Shown here in pieces: positions 1 through 8,215 of a DNA stretch of 64,000 bases (positions within the stretch are counted from its first letter, which is position 1; each line of letters opens with the position of its first letter). A model generated the notes under the pieces. It was not told where the DNA came from. It ran no database searches and worked only from the letters and a program-made list of their open reading frames with translations. Position numbers and translations under genes: made by a program. The stretch comes from Microbacterium halophytorum (lineage in GTDB: Bacteria > Actinomycetota > Actinomycetes > Actinomycetales > Microbacteriaceae), in contig NZ_PNFA01000016.1 of assembly GCF_002970975.1 (NCBI RefSeq), forward strand, positions 1 to 64,000, in the 5' to 3' direction.

Positions 1-73
1 CATACCGCTGCCGCTGATACTCATGCACGAACCCGCGAATCTGCGAGCTCGTGAACCCTGGACTCAATGTCAT
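1..73 (-). CDS. 5' end of an unidentified gene cut by the window edge
   Basis: An ATG at 73 opens a frame that runs off the left edge after 24 codons without a stop. A GGAG ribosome-binding site lies about 7 bases upstream. The peptide begins MTLSPGFTSSQIRGFVHEYQ. From memory this resembles the N-terminus of small HTH or transposase-associated proteins of actinobacteria, but 24 residues are too few to assign a family. Inverted repeats at 152-159 and 187-194 lie between it and ispDF. Confidence 0.45.
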   Translation of the reverse strand, partial: MTLSPGFTSSQIRGFVHEYQRQRY

Positions 74-151
74 CTCACGACTCCGTTCCCCGAGCCGAAC
101 GACTCACACACAGCCTGGCAAAGAGGGCATTCGGCCCCCGGAGCGCGTCAT

Positions 152-194
152 CTGACACCGCGGCGGGGTGCCCGCTCCGGATGAGGGGTGTCAG
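152..194. repeat. 8-bp inverted repeat overlapping the ispDF stop codon
   Basis: CTGACACC at 152-159 is the exact reverse complement of GGTGTCAG at 187-194. The right arm contains the ispDF stop codon (191-193). A 10-bp direct repeat (TCCGGATGAG, 176-185 and 197-206) flanks the right arm. It may be a weak terminator shared by the two convergent-side neighbours or an insertion scar; the sequence does not decide. Confidence 0.4.
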
Positions 195-1549
195 ATCCGG
201 ATGAGGAGTGCCGTCGCGAAGGCCTGCACGCCGTCGGCCGCCGTGAAGCCCAGCCCATCGGTCGTCGTCGCGCTCACGCTCACGGGGGCGCCGCCGAGCG
301 CCGCCGATAGCGCGGCCTCCGCCTCTGCGCGCCGGGGCGCGAACTTCGGCCTCGCCGCCTGGAACTGCACCGCGACGTTGCCGACCTCGAAGCCGTGCTC
401 CCGGATGATCCGGAGCGTCTCCGCGAGGAAGGCCGCGCCGTGAGCCCCGGCGAACTCGGGGCGGTCGACGCCGAAGTGCGCGCCGATGTCGCCCAGTCCC
501 GCGGCCGAGAGCAGCGCATCGACGACGGCGTGCGCGACGGCGTCGCCGTCGGAGTGACCGGACAGCGCCCTCTCCCCCGGCCATTCCAGCCCCGCCAGCC
601 ACAGGTTCCCGTCGCCGCCGTACGCGTGCACGTCGGTGCCGACGCCCACGCGCGGCACCGAGGCGGCACCGGCGGCGCTCCCGCCCGCCGCGCGGGCATC
701 GGGCGACGCCCCCGCGACCGGGCGCCCGCCCTCCTCGGCCGGCCGGCCCGCGCGCGCCGCCCCCTCCGCGCCGCCGACGGATGCGGTCGACGCTCCCGCC
801 ACGGGGATCGGCCGACGACCGGTCGCCGCCGTCCCGTCCGCGACGAGGCGGCGCGCGTGGTCGAGGTCGGCGGGTGTCGTGATCTTGAACGCCAGCGCGT
901 CACCCTCGACGGCCGCGACAGGGTGACCGGCCTCCATCACGACGGCGACATCGTCGGTGTGCTCGCGCGAAACGATCGCGTACGCCGCGTCGAGGATGTC
1001 GCGGCGGAAGCCCTGCGGCGTCTGGGCCGCGCGCAGCTCCGCCCGCTCGACGGCGGCCGAGACCCGGTCGCCGTCGACGCGCTTGATCGTGTCGATGACG
1101 GGGAGCATCGGCATGGCCCCCCATCCTGTGGCGCGGATCCTCTCGATCACGCGCACGAACACGTCGGGCGGCGTGAGCGCGCGGGCCGCGTCGTGGACGA
1201 GCACGATCCCGACCTGCGGGAGGACTCGCGCCAGGCCCGCCGCGACGGAGCGCTGGCGCGTGGTGCCTCCCGGAACGACGACGGCGAGCTCCTGCGCATC
1301 GTGCGCCGGGAGGCCCGCGTCGCGTGCCGCGGCCGCGGCGTCGGCCATTGCCTCCCCGACGAGCGCTTCGGGTGCGACGACGATCACCTGCATCGGCTCC
1401 GGTACCGCGAACACCCGTTCCAGGGCGTGCCTCAGGATCGTGCGCTCGTCGAGGCCGATGAACGCCTTGGGCCGGTCGCCGCCGAGGCGGGTGCCTGACC
1501 CTGCTGCGACGACGACGACGGAGACACGGGGCGAGAGCAGCTCAGTCAC
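191..1549 (-). CDS. ispDF: IspDF, bifunctional MEP-pathway enzyme
   Basis: This 452-residue protein joins two non-consecutive enzymes of isoprenoid synthesis. Residues 1 to about 230 are IspD, which makes CDP-methylerythritol; the nucleotide-binding signature AAGSGTRLGGDRPKAF is near the N-terminus. From about residue 300 it is IspF, which makes the cyclic diphosphate; GTDVHAY and SGHSDGDAVAH carry the metal-binding Asp and His, and TTTDGLGF is near the end. An Ala/Gly-rich linker of about 70 residues joins them, so both halves look intact. IspG of the same pathway lies at the far end of the window. Fused IspDF proteins are known in several bacterial lineages. Confidence 0.95.
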   Translation of the reverse strand: MTELLSPRVSVVVVAAGSGTRLGGDRPKAFIGLDERTILRHALERVFAVPEPMQVIVVAPEALVGEAMADAAAAARDAGLPAHDAQELAVVVPGGTTRQRSVAAGLARVLPQVGIVLVHDAARALTPPDVFVRVIERIRATGWGAMPMLPVIDTIKRVDGDRVSAAVERAELRAAQTPQGFRRDILDAAYAIVSREHTDDVAVVMEAGHPVAAVEGDALAFKITTPADLDHARRLVADGTAATGRRPIPVAGASTASVGGAEGAARAGRPAEEGGRPVAGASPDARAAGGSAAGAASVPRVGVGTDVHAYGGDGNLWLAGLEWPGERALSGHSDGDAVAHAVVDALLSAAGLGDIGAHFGVDRPEFAGAHGAAFLAETLRIIREHGFEVGNVAVQFQAARPKFAPRRAEAEAALSAALGGAPVSVSATTTDGLGFTAADGVQAFATALLIRI

Positions 1550-1576
1550 GCCATCAACCTATCGCGCCGGGTGCCG

Positions 1577-1609
1577 CCCCATGGGCGGCGAGCGGCGACG
1601 CCCATGGGG
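1577..1609. repeat. Inverted repeat upstream of ispDF
   Basis: CCCCATGGGCG (1577-1587) and its exact reverse complement CGCCCATGGGG (1599-1609) are separated by 11 bases. The repeat lies 28 bases before the ispDF start, between that gene and the carD terminator. It could be an operator or a second terminator arm; neither is shown. Confidence 0.5.
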
Positions 1610-1632
1610 AGCGGCGGGCGCCGGGAAACGGC

Positions 1633-1667
1633 GAGACCGCCGGCCCCTGATCGGGGCCGGCGGTCTC
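1633..1667 (-). terminator. Rho-independent-like terminator of carD
   Basis: A perfect 15-bp GC-rich stem (1633-1647 with 1653-1667) closes a 5-base loop 12 bases past the carD stop. On the minus strand it is followed by a short T run. It separates carD from ispDF. Confidence 0.75.
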
Positions 1668-1678
1668 GGTGCTGCGGG

Positions 1679-2164
1679 TCACTCCGAGGCGAGCACCTGG
1701 TCGAGGATCTCCCCGGCCTTCTCCTCGTCGACCTTCTCGGCGAGCGCGAGCTCGCTCGTGAGGATCTGGCGCGCCTTGGCGAGCATGCGCTTCTCGCCGG
1801 CGGACAGGCCGCGGTCCTGGTCGCGGCGCCACAGGTCGCGCACGACCTCGCTGACCTTGATCACGTCGCCGGAGGCGAGCTTCTCGAGGTTCGCCTTGTA
1901 TCGGCGCGACCAGTTGGTCGGCTCCTCGGTGAACGGCGCGCGCAGCACGTCGAACACCTTGTCGAGGCCGTCCTGACCGATCACATCGCGCACGCCGACC
2001 AGGTCGACGTTATCGGCCGGAACCTCGATGACCAGGTCGCCCTGCGTCACGTTCAACTTGAGGTAGGTCTTCTCCTCACCCTTGATCTTGCGGGTCTTCA
2101 CCTCGGTGATGGTTGCCGCACCATGGTGCGGGTAGACAACGGTCTCGCCAACCTCAAAAAGCAT
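1679..2164 (-). CDS. carD: CarD-family RNA polymerase-binding regulator
   Basis: This 161-residue protein matches CarD, which binds the RNA polymerase beta subunit and stabilises open complexes, notably at rRNA promoters. The N-terminal Tudor-like domain begins [19 protein letters not shown], followed by the helical DNA-binding region ending in [19 protein letters not shown] chose the ATG at 2164 because it fits the family N-terminus and has a GAAAGGA ribosome-binding site just upstream; an in-frame start at 2200 would add 12 atypical residues. The length is typical. A strong hairpin follows the gene. CarD is essential in mycobacteria. Confidence 0.95.
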   Translation of the reverse strand: MLFEVGETVVYPHHGAATITEVKTRKIKGEEKTYLKLNVTQGDLVIEVPADNVDLVGVRDVIGQDGLDKVFDVLRAPFTEEPTNWSRRYKANLEKLASGDVIKVSEVVRDLWRRDQDRGLSAGEKRMLAKARQILTSELALAEKVDEEKAGEILDQVLASE

Positions 2165-2357
2165 AGAAAAACGTCCTTTCGGCGTTCTCCATGTTATCAC
2201 AGCCCGACTTGTACTACTCTTCTCCGCTTCTATTCACGCGCACGCAGATCGCGGCGCGGAACGCCCCTGACGCGCTGTCCGGCGCGCCCGTGCCGAGCGT
2301 CTAGACTGATCGGAGGGCCCGCCGGCCGGCGGCCGACCCGCAGCTCCTGGAGGATTC

Positions 2358-2840
2358 GTGAAAACGCGCTCTCTCGCGTCCATCGCACTCGGCGCAGCCG
2401 TCGTTCTCGGCACCGCCGGATGCGGCGCCATCACCCCGCAGGCGACCACCATCGACTTCTCGCCCAGCGACGGCGTGAACGTGGCGGTCCCCGACGACGC
2501 ACCCGTCGAGATCCTGAACGCGTTCCTCGTCAAGGCAGACGTCGAGGCCCCGGACGCGAACCTCATCGCGACGCTCGTCAACTCGAGCGACGAGGACGCG
2601 ACCGTGTCGCTGAGCTGGGACGGCGGCTCGGCCGCGGTCGAGGTCCCCGCCGACACCCGCCAGAGCTTCGGCGCCGGCGAGGAGCCGCTCCTGCTGACGA
2701 ACGTCTCTGCCATTCCCGGCGCGGAGGAGCGCATCGTGTTCCAGTCGGGCGGCTCCGAGTCGGTCGAGCAGGGCGTGCAGGTGTTCGACACCGAGCTCGA
2801 GTACATGTCGACGCTCGCCCCCGAGGCTCCCGCGGACTGA
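2358..2840 (+). CDS. Secreted lipoprotein of unknown function
   Basis: The 160-residue product has a signal peptide and lipobox LGTAGC, with the lipidated cysteine at residue 22, so it should be anchored to the outer face of the membrane. The mature part is acidic and rich in Val, Ser and Asp, with alternating beta-like segments (for example ATLVNSSDEDATVSLSWDGG). I do not recognise a family. Translation starts at GTG 2358 after a GGAGGA site. It is divergent from carD and ends at a strong terminator, so it is probably monocistronic. Confidence 0.85.
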   Translation: MKTRSLASIALGAAVVLGTAGCGAITPQATTIDFSPSDGVNVAVPDDAPVEILNAFLVKADVEAPDANLIATLVNSSDEDATVSLSWDGGSAAVEVPADTRQSFGAGEEPLLLTNVSAIPGAEERIVFQSGGSESVEQGVQVFDTELEYMSTLAPEAPAD

Positions 2841-2845
2841 CCGCG

Positions 2846-2890
2846 GCACAAGACGACGCCCCCGCCGATGGCGAGGGCGTCGTCTTGTGC
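2846..2890 (+). terminator. Terminator after the lipoprotein gene
   Basis: A perfect 16-bp stem (2846-2861 with 2875-2890) has a 13-base loop that can itself form CGCC/GGCG pairs. It sits between the convergent lipoprotein gene and the unknown pair at 2937-4432, and could act on both strands. Confidence 0.75.
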
Positions 2891-2936
2891 TGCCCGGGTC
2901 GCGCGCTCGAGCGCGCAGGCACCCGCGCGGCGCGCC

Positions 2937-3938
2937 TCAGCCGGTGATCTGCATCCAGACCAGGCCGACCGCGAGCGGCACGAACGGCGCCAGCACGGCG
3001 AGGACCACCGGCCCCATGCGCACGCGGGTCTCCAGGGTGCGCGCCGCCGACGCGAGCGTGTCCCCCGCCGTTCGCCGGCCGGTCGGTGCCGGCGCGTTCT
3101 CATCCCGGTACCGCCTGGTGCGCCGGAAGAAGCCGTCGTGCAGCACGGCCGCGACGTTGAGGAGCCGCGCCAGGTCGCCGGGGTCCGTGAGGTCGAGCGG
3201 TGCGAGGTAGACGTGCAGCACGCCGCCGACGACCTCCATGTCGACGTCATCCGCATTGTCGAGCAGCGCGACCATCAGGTCGGGGGTGAGGACGTAGAGG
3301 GCGGCGGTCTCATAGCCGGCTGGCACCGAGACTTCGAACACGTCGCTGAAGTCGCCCTCGAGCCGCAGTTCGGCGCCGCGAGCCGGTCGCGACGGCAGCG
3401 AGCTGAGCGCACCGCGCCCGCTGCGGGAGCGCAGTGTGATGCGCGGGGCCTCCGCCGGCAGGGGAATGCGCAGCGCGAGTGTCGAGACGAGCCTCGCCCC
3501 CTCGCCTTCGCCGACCGAGAACGTCCGCAGCGCGGCGTCGAACGGCGGGTCCGATTCCATCGCGTCGATGTGATCGCGCGATGCCCGCGCACGGCGGTCG
3601 ATCTGCTCGTCGATCGATCCGCCCCAGAGCCGCGCGCTCACATCGGGCGTGTAGCGCCACCCCGCGCGCTCGACCAGGTCGTACAGCGCAGCCTGCCTGA
3701 CGGCGTGGCGCCGGATCGCGGCGGCCGCGAAGGCGACCAGCGCGGCGCCGACGAGGATCACCGCGACCTGGCCGAGCAGGAGGGCCGTCGAGGTGAGCCC
3801 GAAACCCACGGGGAGCAGGTAGAACGCGACGACGGCCGCGATCGCGAGGTAACTCGCCGCGGCCGTCGCCACGAGCACGCCGCTGCGCCGCCGCAGCGGA
3901 ACCCCTTCGGCCCGCTCGCGGTCCGCGAGCGCCGTCAC
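2937..3938 (-). CDS. Membrane protein of unknown function, translationally coupled
   Basis: The start is GTG 3938, which overlaps the stop of the upstream gene as GTGA, giving 333 residues. Two adjacent hydrophobic segments lie at about residues 18-75, then a soluble domain of about 230 residues, then a final membrane segment near residues 310-331. The soluble part contains LVERAGWRYTPDVSARLWGG and DHIDAMESDPPFDAALRTF, which I do not recognise. The overlap implies that its synthesis depends on translation of the 165-residue partner. Longer open frames reaching 4325 are discarded because they overlap the partner out of frame. Confidence 0.75.
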   Translation of the reverse strand: MTALADRERAEGVPLRRRSGVLVATAAASYLAIAAVVAFYLLPVGFGLTSTALLLGQVAVILVGAALVAFAAAAIRRHAVRQAALYDLVERAGWRYTPDVSARLWGGSIDEQIDRRARASRDHIDAMESDPPFDAALRTFSVGEGEGARLVSTLALRIPLPAEAPRITLRSRSGRGALSSLPSRPARGAELRLEGDFSDVFEVSVPAGYETAALYVLTPDLMVALLDNADDVDMEVVGGVLHVYLAPLDLTDPGDLARLLNVAAVLHDGFFRRTRRYRDENAPAPTGRRTAGDTLASAARTLETRVRMGPVVLAVLAPFVPLAVGLVWMQITG

Positions 3939-4432
3939 GGCTTGTAGATGATCGCGATGTGCAGGCTGCCGCCCGCGTTGATCCAGCCGAGCCAGTGCGG
4001 CGCGTCCTCTCCGGCGATGCGCTGGATGGGGACGACGTAGACGCCCCGCTCGGCGATGCTCAGCTCGCGGAACTGCGGCTTCTTCGAGATCCAGGTGCGG
4101 CCGCCGCCGTCCCACGGCTCGAAGTCGCTGTAGGTGTACCCGTGCTCGCGCAGGTTCGCGGCGTCCGCGAGCTGTTCGGCCCGCGGGCGCAGCGAGGCGA
4201 CGGCGTCCTCCGGGACGTCCCCGTGCAGGGTGAACGCCGCGACATCGTAGATGTTGTCGTCGCCGTAGTCGCGGGTCGTGAGGATCGTCAGCTCGGTGAC
4301 GCCCTTCTCTGTGTTCCCCGTCCACAGCGCGTGCGAGTTCTTCGCGCGCTTGTTCATCAGGAAGCCGCCGAAGTTCGCCTTCTGGTAGGCGAAGCCATCG
4401 AGTTTCGTCGCGATCTCAGTCCGACTCGTCAT
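3935..4432 (-). CDS. Conserved-looking cytoplasmic protein of unknown function
   Basis: The 165-residue product has no signal peptide or membrane segment. It is rich in aromatic residues (for example YSDFEPWDGGGRTWISKK and HWLGWINAGGSLHIAIIY) and ends KP. The start ATG at 4432 has a GGAG-type site just upstream. It is the first gene of a two-gene unit with the membrane protein at 2937-3938, whose start it overlaps by four bases, so the two probably work together. I cannot assign a function. Confidence 0.75.
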   Translation of the reverse strand: MTSRTEIATKLDGFAYQKANFGGFLMNKRAKNSHALWTGNTEKGVTELTILTTRDYGDDNIYDVAAFTLHGDVPEDAVASLRPRAEQLADAANLREHGYTYSDFEPWDGGGRTWISKKPQFRELSIAERGVYVVPIQRIAGEDAPHWLGWINAGGSLHIAIIYKP

Positions 4433-4533
4433 GGTGCTCCTTCACGCTGAGGGCCGTGCCCTTTCCGACGCTCCGACACTAGAGCGCGCGCCGCGCCCTC
4501 CCGGTCACAGGAACGGCGCCGAGCCGGTTCGCC

Positions 4534-5220
4534 CTATGCCTCGAAGCGGTAGCCGAGGCCGCGCACCGTCACGAGCATCTCCGGGGAACCGGGGGTCTGC
4601 TCGATGCGCGAGCGGATGCGCTTGATGTGCACGTCGAGAGTCTTGGTGTCTCCGAAGTAGTCGCTCCCCCACACGCGGTCGATGAGCTGCCCCCGCGTGA
4701 GCACGCGGCCGGCGTTGCGCATGAGCAGCTCGAGCAGCTCGAACTCCTTCAGAGGCATGTTGATCATCTCGCCATCCACCTGCACCGTGTGGCGGTCGAC
4801 GTCGAGCGTCACGCGGCCCCCCTTGAGAATGCGCTCGTCGAGGGCCTCCTCCTCCTGCTGCGAACGCCTCAGCACGGCCCGCATGCGCGCGAGCAGCTCG
4901 CGTGCGGAGTAGGGCTTCGTCACGTAGTCGTCGGCGCCGAGCTCGAGTCCTACGACGATGTCGATCTCGCTGTCCTTCGCCGTCAGCATGATGATCGGAA
5001 CACTCGAGCTCATCCGGACCTGGCGGCACACCTCCGTGCCGGGGATACCAGGCAGCATCAGGTCGAGCAGGATCACGTCGGCGCCGCGCGCGCGGAACGC
5101 ATCGAGCGCGACCTCGCCGTCGTCGGCGATCTCGACCTCGAATCCTTCGCGGCGCAGGAGGTACGCCAGCGGGTCGGCGAGGTCGGGTTCGTCCTCGACG
5201 AGGAGCACTCGAGTTGTCAT
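4534..5220 (-). CDS. regX3: RegX3, phosphate response regulator
   Basis: This 228-residue OmpR/PhoB-type regulator has a receiver domain with the acidic pocket (E9, D10), phospho-acceptor D53, T80 and K102. A C-terminal winged helix follows (LMRNAGRVLTRGQLIDRVWG, then RGLGYRF). I chose ATG 5220 because it overlaps the senX3 stop as ATGA and fits the family length. Known biology: RegX3 is phosphorylated by SenX3 when phosphate is scarce and activates pst and phoU-type genes. PHO-box-like repeats upstream of phoU, ppk1 and pstS in this window are its likely targets. Confidence 0.93.
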   Translation of the reverse strand: MTTRVLLVEDEPDLADPLAYLLRREGFEVEIADDGEVALDAFRARGADVILLDLMLPGIPGTEVCRQVRMSSSVPIIMLTAKDSEIDIVVGLELGADDYVTKPYSARELLARMRAVLRRSQQEEEALDERILKGGRVTLDVDRHTVQVDGEMINMPLKEFELLELLMRNAGRVLTRGQLIDRVWGSDYFGDTKTLDVHIKRIRSRIEQTPGSPEMLVTVRGLGYRFEA

Positions 5221-6407
5221 GCGTTCTCCTTCTTCCGGCGCGCGGCCTTCTTCTGCTTCGTCGTACCGCCTTCGGGCTCCGGCTCCGGATGACCGACGAG
5301 CGGGAGGCGGATCGTGAACGTCGAGCCCTTCTTGGGCTGGGACCAGAGCTTGACCTCGCCGCCGTGGCGGTACACGGCGTGCTTGACGATCGACAGGCCG
5401 AGCCCCGTTCCGCCGGTGCGGCGTGAGCGCGCCTGGTCGGCGCGGTAGAAGCGCTCGAACACGCGCTCCTGGTCGGATTCGGCGATGCCGATGCCCTGGT
5501 CGCTCACGGCGATGTCGACGCTGACGCCGTCGTTCTTCACGCCGATGCCGACGTGAGACCCCTTGGGAGAGTACGAGACGGCGTTCGAGATCAGATTGCT
5601 CACGGCCTCGATCAAGACGTGCACATCGCCGTGCACCCACAGGCCGCGGTCGCCGCCGCGGACCAACCCGACCCCTGCGCCTGCGGCGGCGACCGAGTTC
5701 GCCTCGAGGGCGGCCGTGACGACCTCGTCGATCGCGACATCGCTCATGTCCGACGCCTGGTCCGCGGCCTGCAGGCGCGAGAGGTGCATGATGCGCCCCG
5801 TGAGCTGGCCGAGTCGCTCCGCTTCCGCCGACAGGCGCGACGCGAACCGGCGGACTTCATCCGGGTCGTCCGCCGCGAACTCGATCGCCTCGCTCAGCAG
5901 GGTGATCGCGCCGACGGGGGTCTTCAGCTCGTGGCTCGTGTTCGCGATGAAGTCCTGACGCATCGCCTCGAGGCGCTCCTGCTCGGAGACGTCGCGCAGG
6001 ATCAGCAGGAAGTAGCGCTCCGTGAGCCGCGTCATGCGCGCCGCGACGAGGCGCTGCTGGCCCTGCAGCGGGCCGAGCCGGATGCGGATGGTCTCGGTGG
6101 CCGCGCCCGCCGTGCGCGCGAGCTTGAGCAGGTCGCGGAGCCCACCGTCGGTGAGCGTCGCCTGCTCCTCGACCCCGAGTGCCGGCGCCGTCTGGGAGGT
6201 CGCGACGACCAGGCCCGACGCATCGATCGCGGCGGCGGCGTCGTCCATCGACGAGAGCACCGCCGTGATTCCGTCCGGGAGCACCGTGCTGTTCTCCTGC
6301 TCTGCGCGTTCCCTGGCGCGTTGTGCGATGAAGAGGATCGCACACAGGCCGGCGCCGATCAGGGCGCCGACGAAGAGTGCGAGCAGCACGAGCTGCGTTG
6401 GGGACAT
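5217..6407 (-). CDS. senX3: SenX3, phosphate-responsive sensor histidine kinase
   Basis: The 396-residue protein has one N-terminal membrane helix (residues 5-27), a PAS-like region (about 45-145), then the phosphorylated histidine H159 in NTSHELKTP. The C-terminal ATPase has N box NLISNAVSYSPKG and G boxes DQGIGI and GTGLGLSIVKH. The lack of an extracellular loop fits the SenX3/PhoR model, in which the kinase reads phosphate through PhoU and the Pst transporter. It overlaps regX3 by four bases and is divergent from phoU; the 200-bp gap carries a PHO box oriented toward phoU. Confidence 0.93.
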   Translation of the reverse strand: MSPTQLVLLALFVGALIGAGLCAILFIAQRARERAEQENSTVLPDGITAVLSSMDDAAAAIDASGLVVATSQTAPALGVEEQATLTDGGLRDLLKLARTAGAATETIRIRLGPLQGQQRLVAARMTRLTERYFLLILRDVSEQERLEAMRQDFIANTSHELKTPVGAITLLSEAIEFAADDPDEVRRFASRLSAEAERLGQLTGRIMHLSRLQAADQASDMSDVAIDEVVTAALEANSVAAAGAGVGLVRGGDRGLWVHGDVHVLIEAVSNLISNAVSYSPKGSHVGIGVKNDGVSVDIAVSDQGIGIAESDQERVFERFYRADQARSRRTGGTGLGLSIVKHAVYRHGGEVKLWSQPKKGSTFTIRLPLVGHPEPEPEGGTTKQKKAARRKKENA

Positions 6408-6479
6408 GCCACCAGAGTATTTGCTCCGGCGGCCTGCGATTCACCGGATGTGCAACTGCCGGGCGCGCCGCGCACGAGA

Positions 6480-6523
6480 GTTCCCGCCTGAGTCACCATC
6501 CGTTAACCTTCGGTGGACAGACT
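6480..6523 (+). promoter_or_regulatory. PHO box and promoter of phoU
   Basis: Three 11-base units follow each other: GTTCCCGCCTG (6480-6490), AGTCACCATCC (6491-6501) and GTTAACCTTCG (6502-6512). The last two fit the actinobacterial PHO-box half-site pattern. A -10-like hexamer CAGACT lies at 6518-6523, five bases past the box, so the box occupies the -35 position. The same geometry is found before ppk1 and pstS. Confidence 0.6.
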
Positions 6524-6607
6524 TGCCGCAGGCCGGCTGCGGCGCGCTCTGGCGTGCCCGACCGCGCCGCACGACGTGCACAGACCGCCGATGAAAGGGC
6601 CCACACG

Positions 6608-7270
6608 ATGCGCGAAGTCTTCCACCAGTCCCTCGAAGAAGTGCAGGAGCGGCTGGTCGAGATCTCCGAACTGGTCACGGTCGCGATCGAGAAGGCGACG
6701 AAGGCCTTCGAGAACGGCGACGTGTCGCTCGCAGAAGAGGTCATCGCCGGCGACGCGCACATCGACGAGCGCGCGGTCTCGCTCGACGAGCTCGCGATCG
6801 AGATCCTCGCGATGCAGCAGCCCGTCGCCCGCGACCTGCGCATCGTCGTGACGGCGCTGCGCGCGAGCGCGTCGATCGAGCGCATGGGCGACCTCGCCGA
6901 GCACATCGCCCAGCTCACGCGCCTGCGCTACCCGGAGCGCGCGATCCCCCAGGGCCTGCGCAAGACCTTCACGAAGATGGGCAAGCACGACGTCGAGATC
7001 GCCCGCCAGCTCACGGAACTGCTGCGCACGGAGGACCTCGCGATCGCCGAGCAGATCCGCAACGCGGACGACGAGGTCGACGAGCTGCACGCCAGCGTCT
7101 TCGACAAGGTCCTCGGCGCGCACACGGCCGAGGACGTCGCCGCGGTCGTCGACGCGACGCTCGCGAGCCGCTACCACGAGCGCTTCGCCGACCACGCCGT
7201 CGGCGTCGCGAAGAAGATGATCTACCTCGCCACGGGCGACTGGACCGTCGACGACGACCCGGAGGGCTGA
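6608..7270 (+). CDS. phoU: PhoU, phosphate signalling protein
   Basis: This 220-residue all-helical protein has the two PhoU three-helix repeats; typical segments are MREVFHQSLEEVQERLVEI, LAMQQPVARDLRIVVTALR and YHERFADHAVGVAKK. PhoU links the PstSCAB transporter to the SenX3/PhoR kinase and represses the Pho response when phosphate is plentiful. I chose ATG 6608 because it matches the family start; the frame stays open to 6377 but that stretch is promoter DNA. It is divergent from senX3-regX3, and its transcription probably depends on RegX3. Confidence 0.95.
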   Translation: MREVFHQSLEEVQERLVEISELVTVAIEKATKAFENGDVSLAEEVIAGDAHIDERAVSLDELAIEILAMQQPVARDLRIVVTALRASASIERMGDLAEHIAQLTRLRYPERAIPQGLRKTFTKMGKHDVEIARQLTELLRTEDLAIAEQIRNADDEVDELHASVFDKVLGAHTAEDVAAVVDATLASRYHERFADHAVGVAKKMIYLATGDWTVDDDPEG

Positions 7271-7283
7271 CCTAGCCTGCCAC

Positions 7284-7327
7284 GCGAGGAGGCCGTCCGC
7301 TCCATCCGGAGCGGGCGGCCTCCTCGC
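7284..7327 (+). terminator. Terminator of phoU
   Basis: A 20-bp stem (7284-7303 with 7308-7327), perfect except for one G-U pair, closes a 4-base loop just past the phoU stop. It separates phoU from the convergent gpmA. Confidence 0.8.
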
Positions 7328-7345
7328 GCTCTGCACCGCCCCGTC

Positions 7346-7384
7346 CCTCGTGGGCCGCCCCGGGCGGCGGCCCGGCCCACGAGG
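7346..7384 (-). terminator. Terminator of gpmA
   Basis: CCTCGTGGGCCG (7346-7357) pairs exactly with CGGCCCACGAGG (7373-7384), and the loop contains a further CCGCCC/GGGCGG pairing. It lies 24 bases past the gpmA stop. Confidence 0.7.
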
Positions 7385-7407
7385 AGCGCGGAGGCGTCTG
7401 CGGCGGC

Positions 7408-8148
7408 CTACTTGCCCTGGGCCGCGACGGCCGCGGCGCCTGCCGCCGCCGCCTCGGGGTCGAGGTACTCGCCGGGGGCGACGGGCATGAAGTCGTCACC
7501 GAGCTCGTACTTCAGCGGGATGCCGGTCGGGATGTTCAGGCTCGCGATGTCGTCGTCGCTGATGCCGTCGAGGTGCTTGACCAGGGCGCGCAGCGAGTTG
7601 CCGTGGGCCGTGACGAGGACGGTCCTGTTCTCACGCAGATCCGGGATGATCTCGTTCTCCCAGTACGGCAGCATCCGGTCGATCACGAGCTTGAGCGACT
7701 CGGTCGCCGGCAGCTCGCCGTCGATGCCGCGGTAGCGGGGGTCGTCGGTCTGCGCGAACTCGTCGTCGGCGGCGATCTCGGGCGGCGGCACGTCGAACGA
7801 CCGGCGCCAGGTCATGAACTGCTCCTCGCCGAACTCCGCGAGGGTCTGCGCCTTGTCCTTGCCCTGCAGGGCGCCGTAGTGGCGCTCGTTCAGGCGCCAG
7901 GAGCGCTTGACCGGGATCCAGAGGCGGTCGGCCGCATCGAGCGCGAGGTTCGCCGTCTGGATCGCGCGCGAGAGCACGGAGGTGTGCAGCACGTCCGGCA
8001 GCACGCCCTGTTCGCGCAGCAGCTCGCCGCCGCGGCGGGCCTCGGCCTGCCCCTTCTCGGTCAGGCGGACGTCCACCCAGCCGGTGAACAGGTTCTTCTC
8101 GTTCCAGTCGCTCTGCCCGTGGCGGAGCAGGATCAGGGTGTGCGTCAT
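7408..8148 (-). CDS. gpmA: 2,3-bisphosphoglycerate-dependent phosphoglycerate mutase
   Basis: This 246-residue cytoplasmic enzyme interconverts 3- and 2-phosphoglycerate in glycolysis. The phosphohistidine motif [13 protein letters not shown] places the catalytic histidine at residue 10. [12 protein letters not shown] carries the general acid Glu, and the second active-site histidine is in [14 protein letters not shown]. The length is that of the dPGM family. In mycobacteria gpm1 lies directly beside senX3-regX3; here only phoU separates them, so the linkage is conserved. Confidence 0.95.
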   Translation of the reverse strand: MTHTLILLRHGQSDWNEKNLFTGWVDVRLTEKGQAEARRGGELLREQGVLPDVLHTSVLSRAIQTANLALDAADRLWIPVKRSWRLNERHYGALQGKDKAQTLAEFGEEQFMTWRRSFDVPPPEIAADDEFAQTDDPRYRGIDGELPATESLKLVIDRMLPYWENEIIPDLRENRTVLVTAHGNSLRALVKHLDGISDDDIASLNIPTGIPLKYELGDDFMPVAPGEYLDPEAAAAGAAAVAAQGK

Positions 8149-8215
8149 GCTGCCAGCTTACCGGTGGCGCAGGCGCCGCCCTCCGCGCCGGAGGCTCCGC
8201 AGGCAGCGCCCGCGG

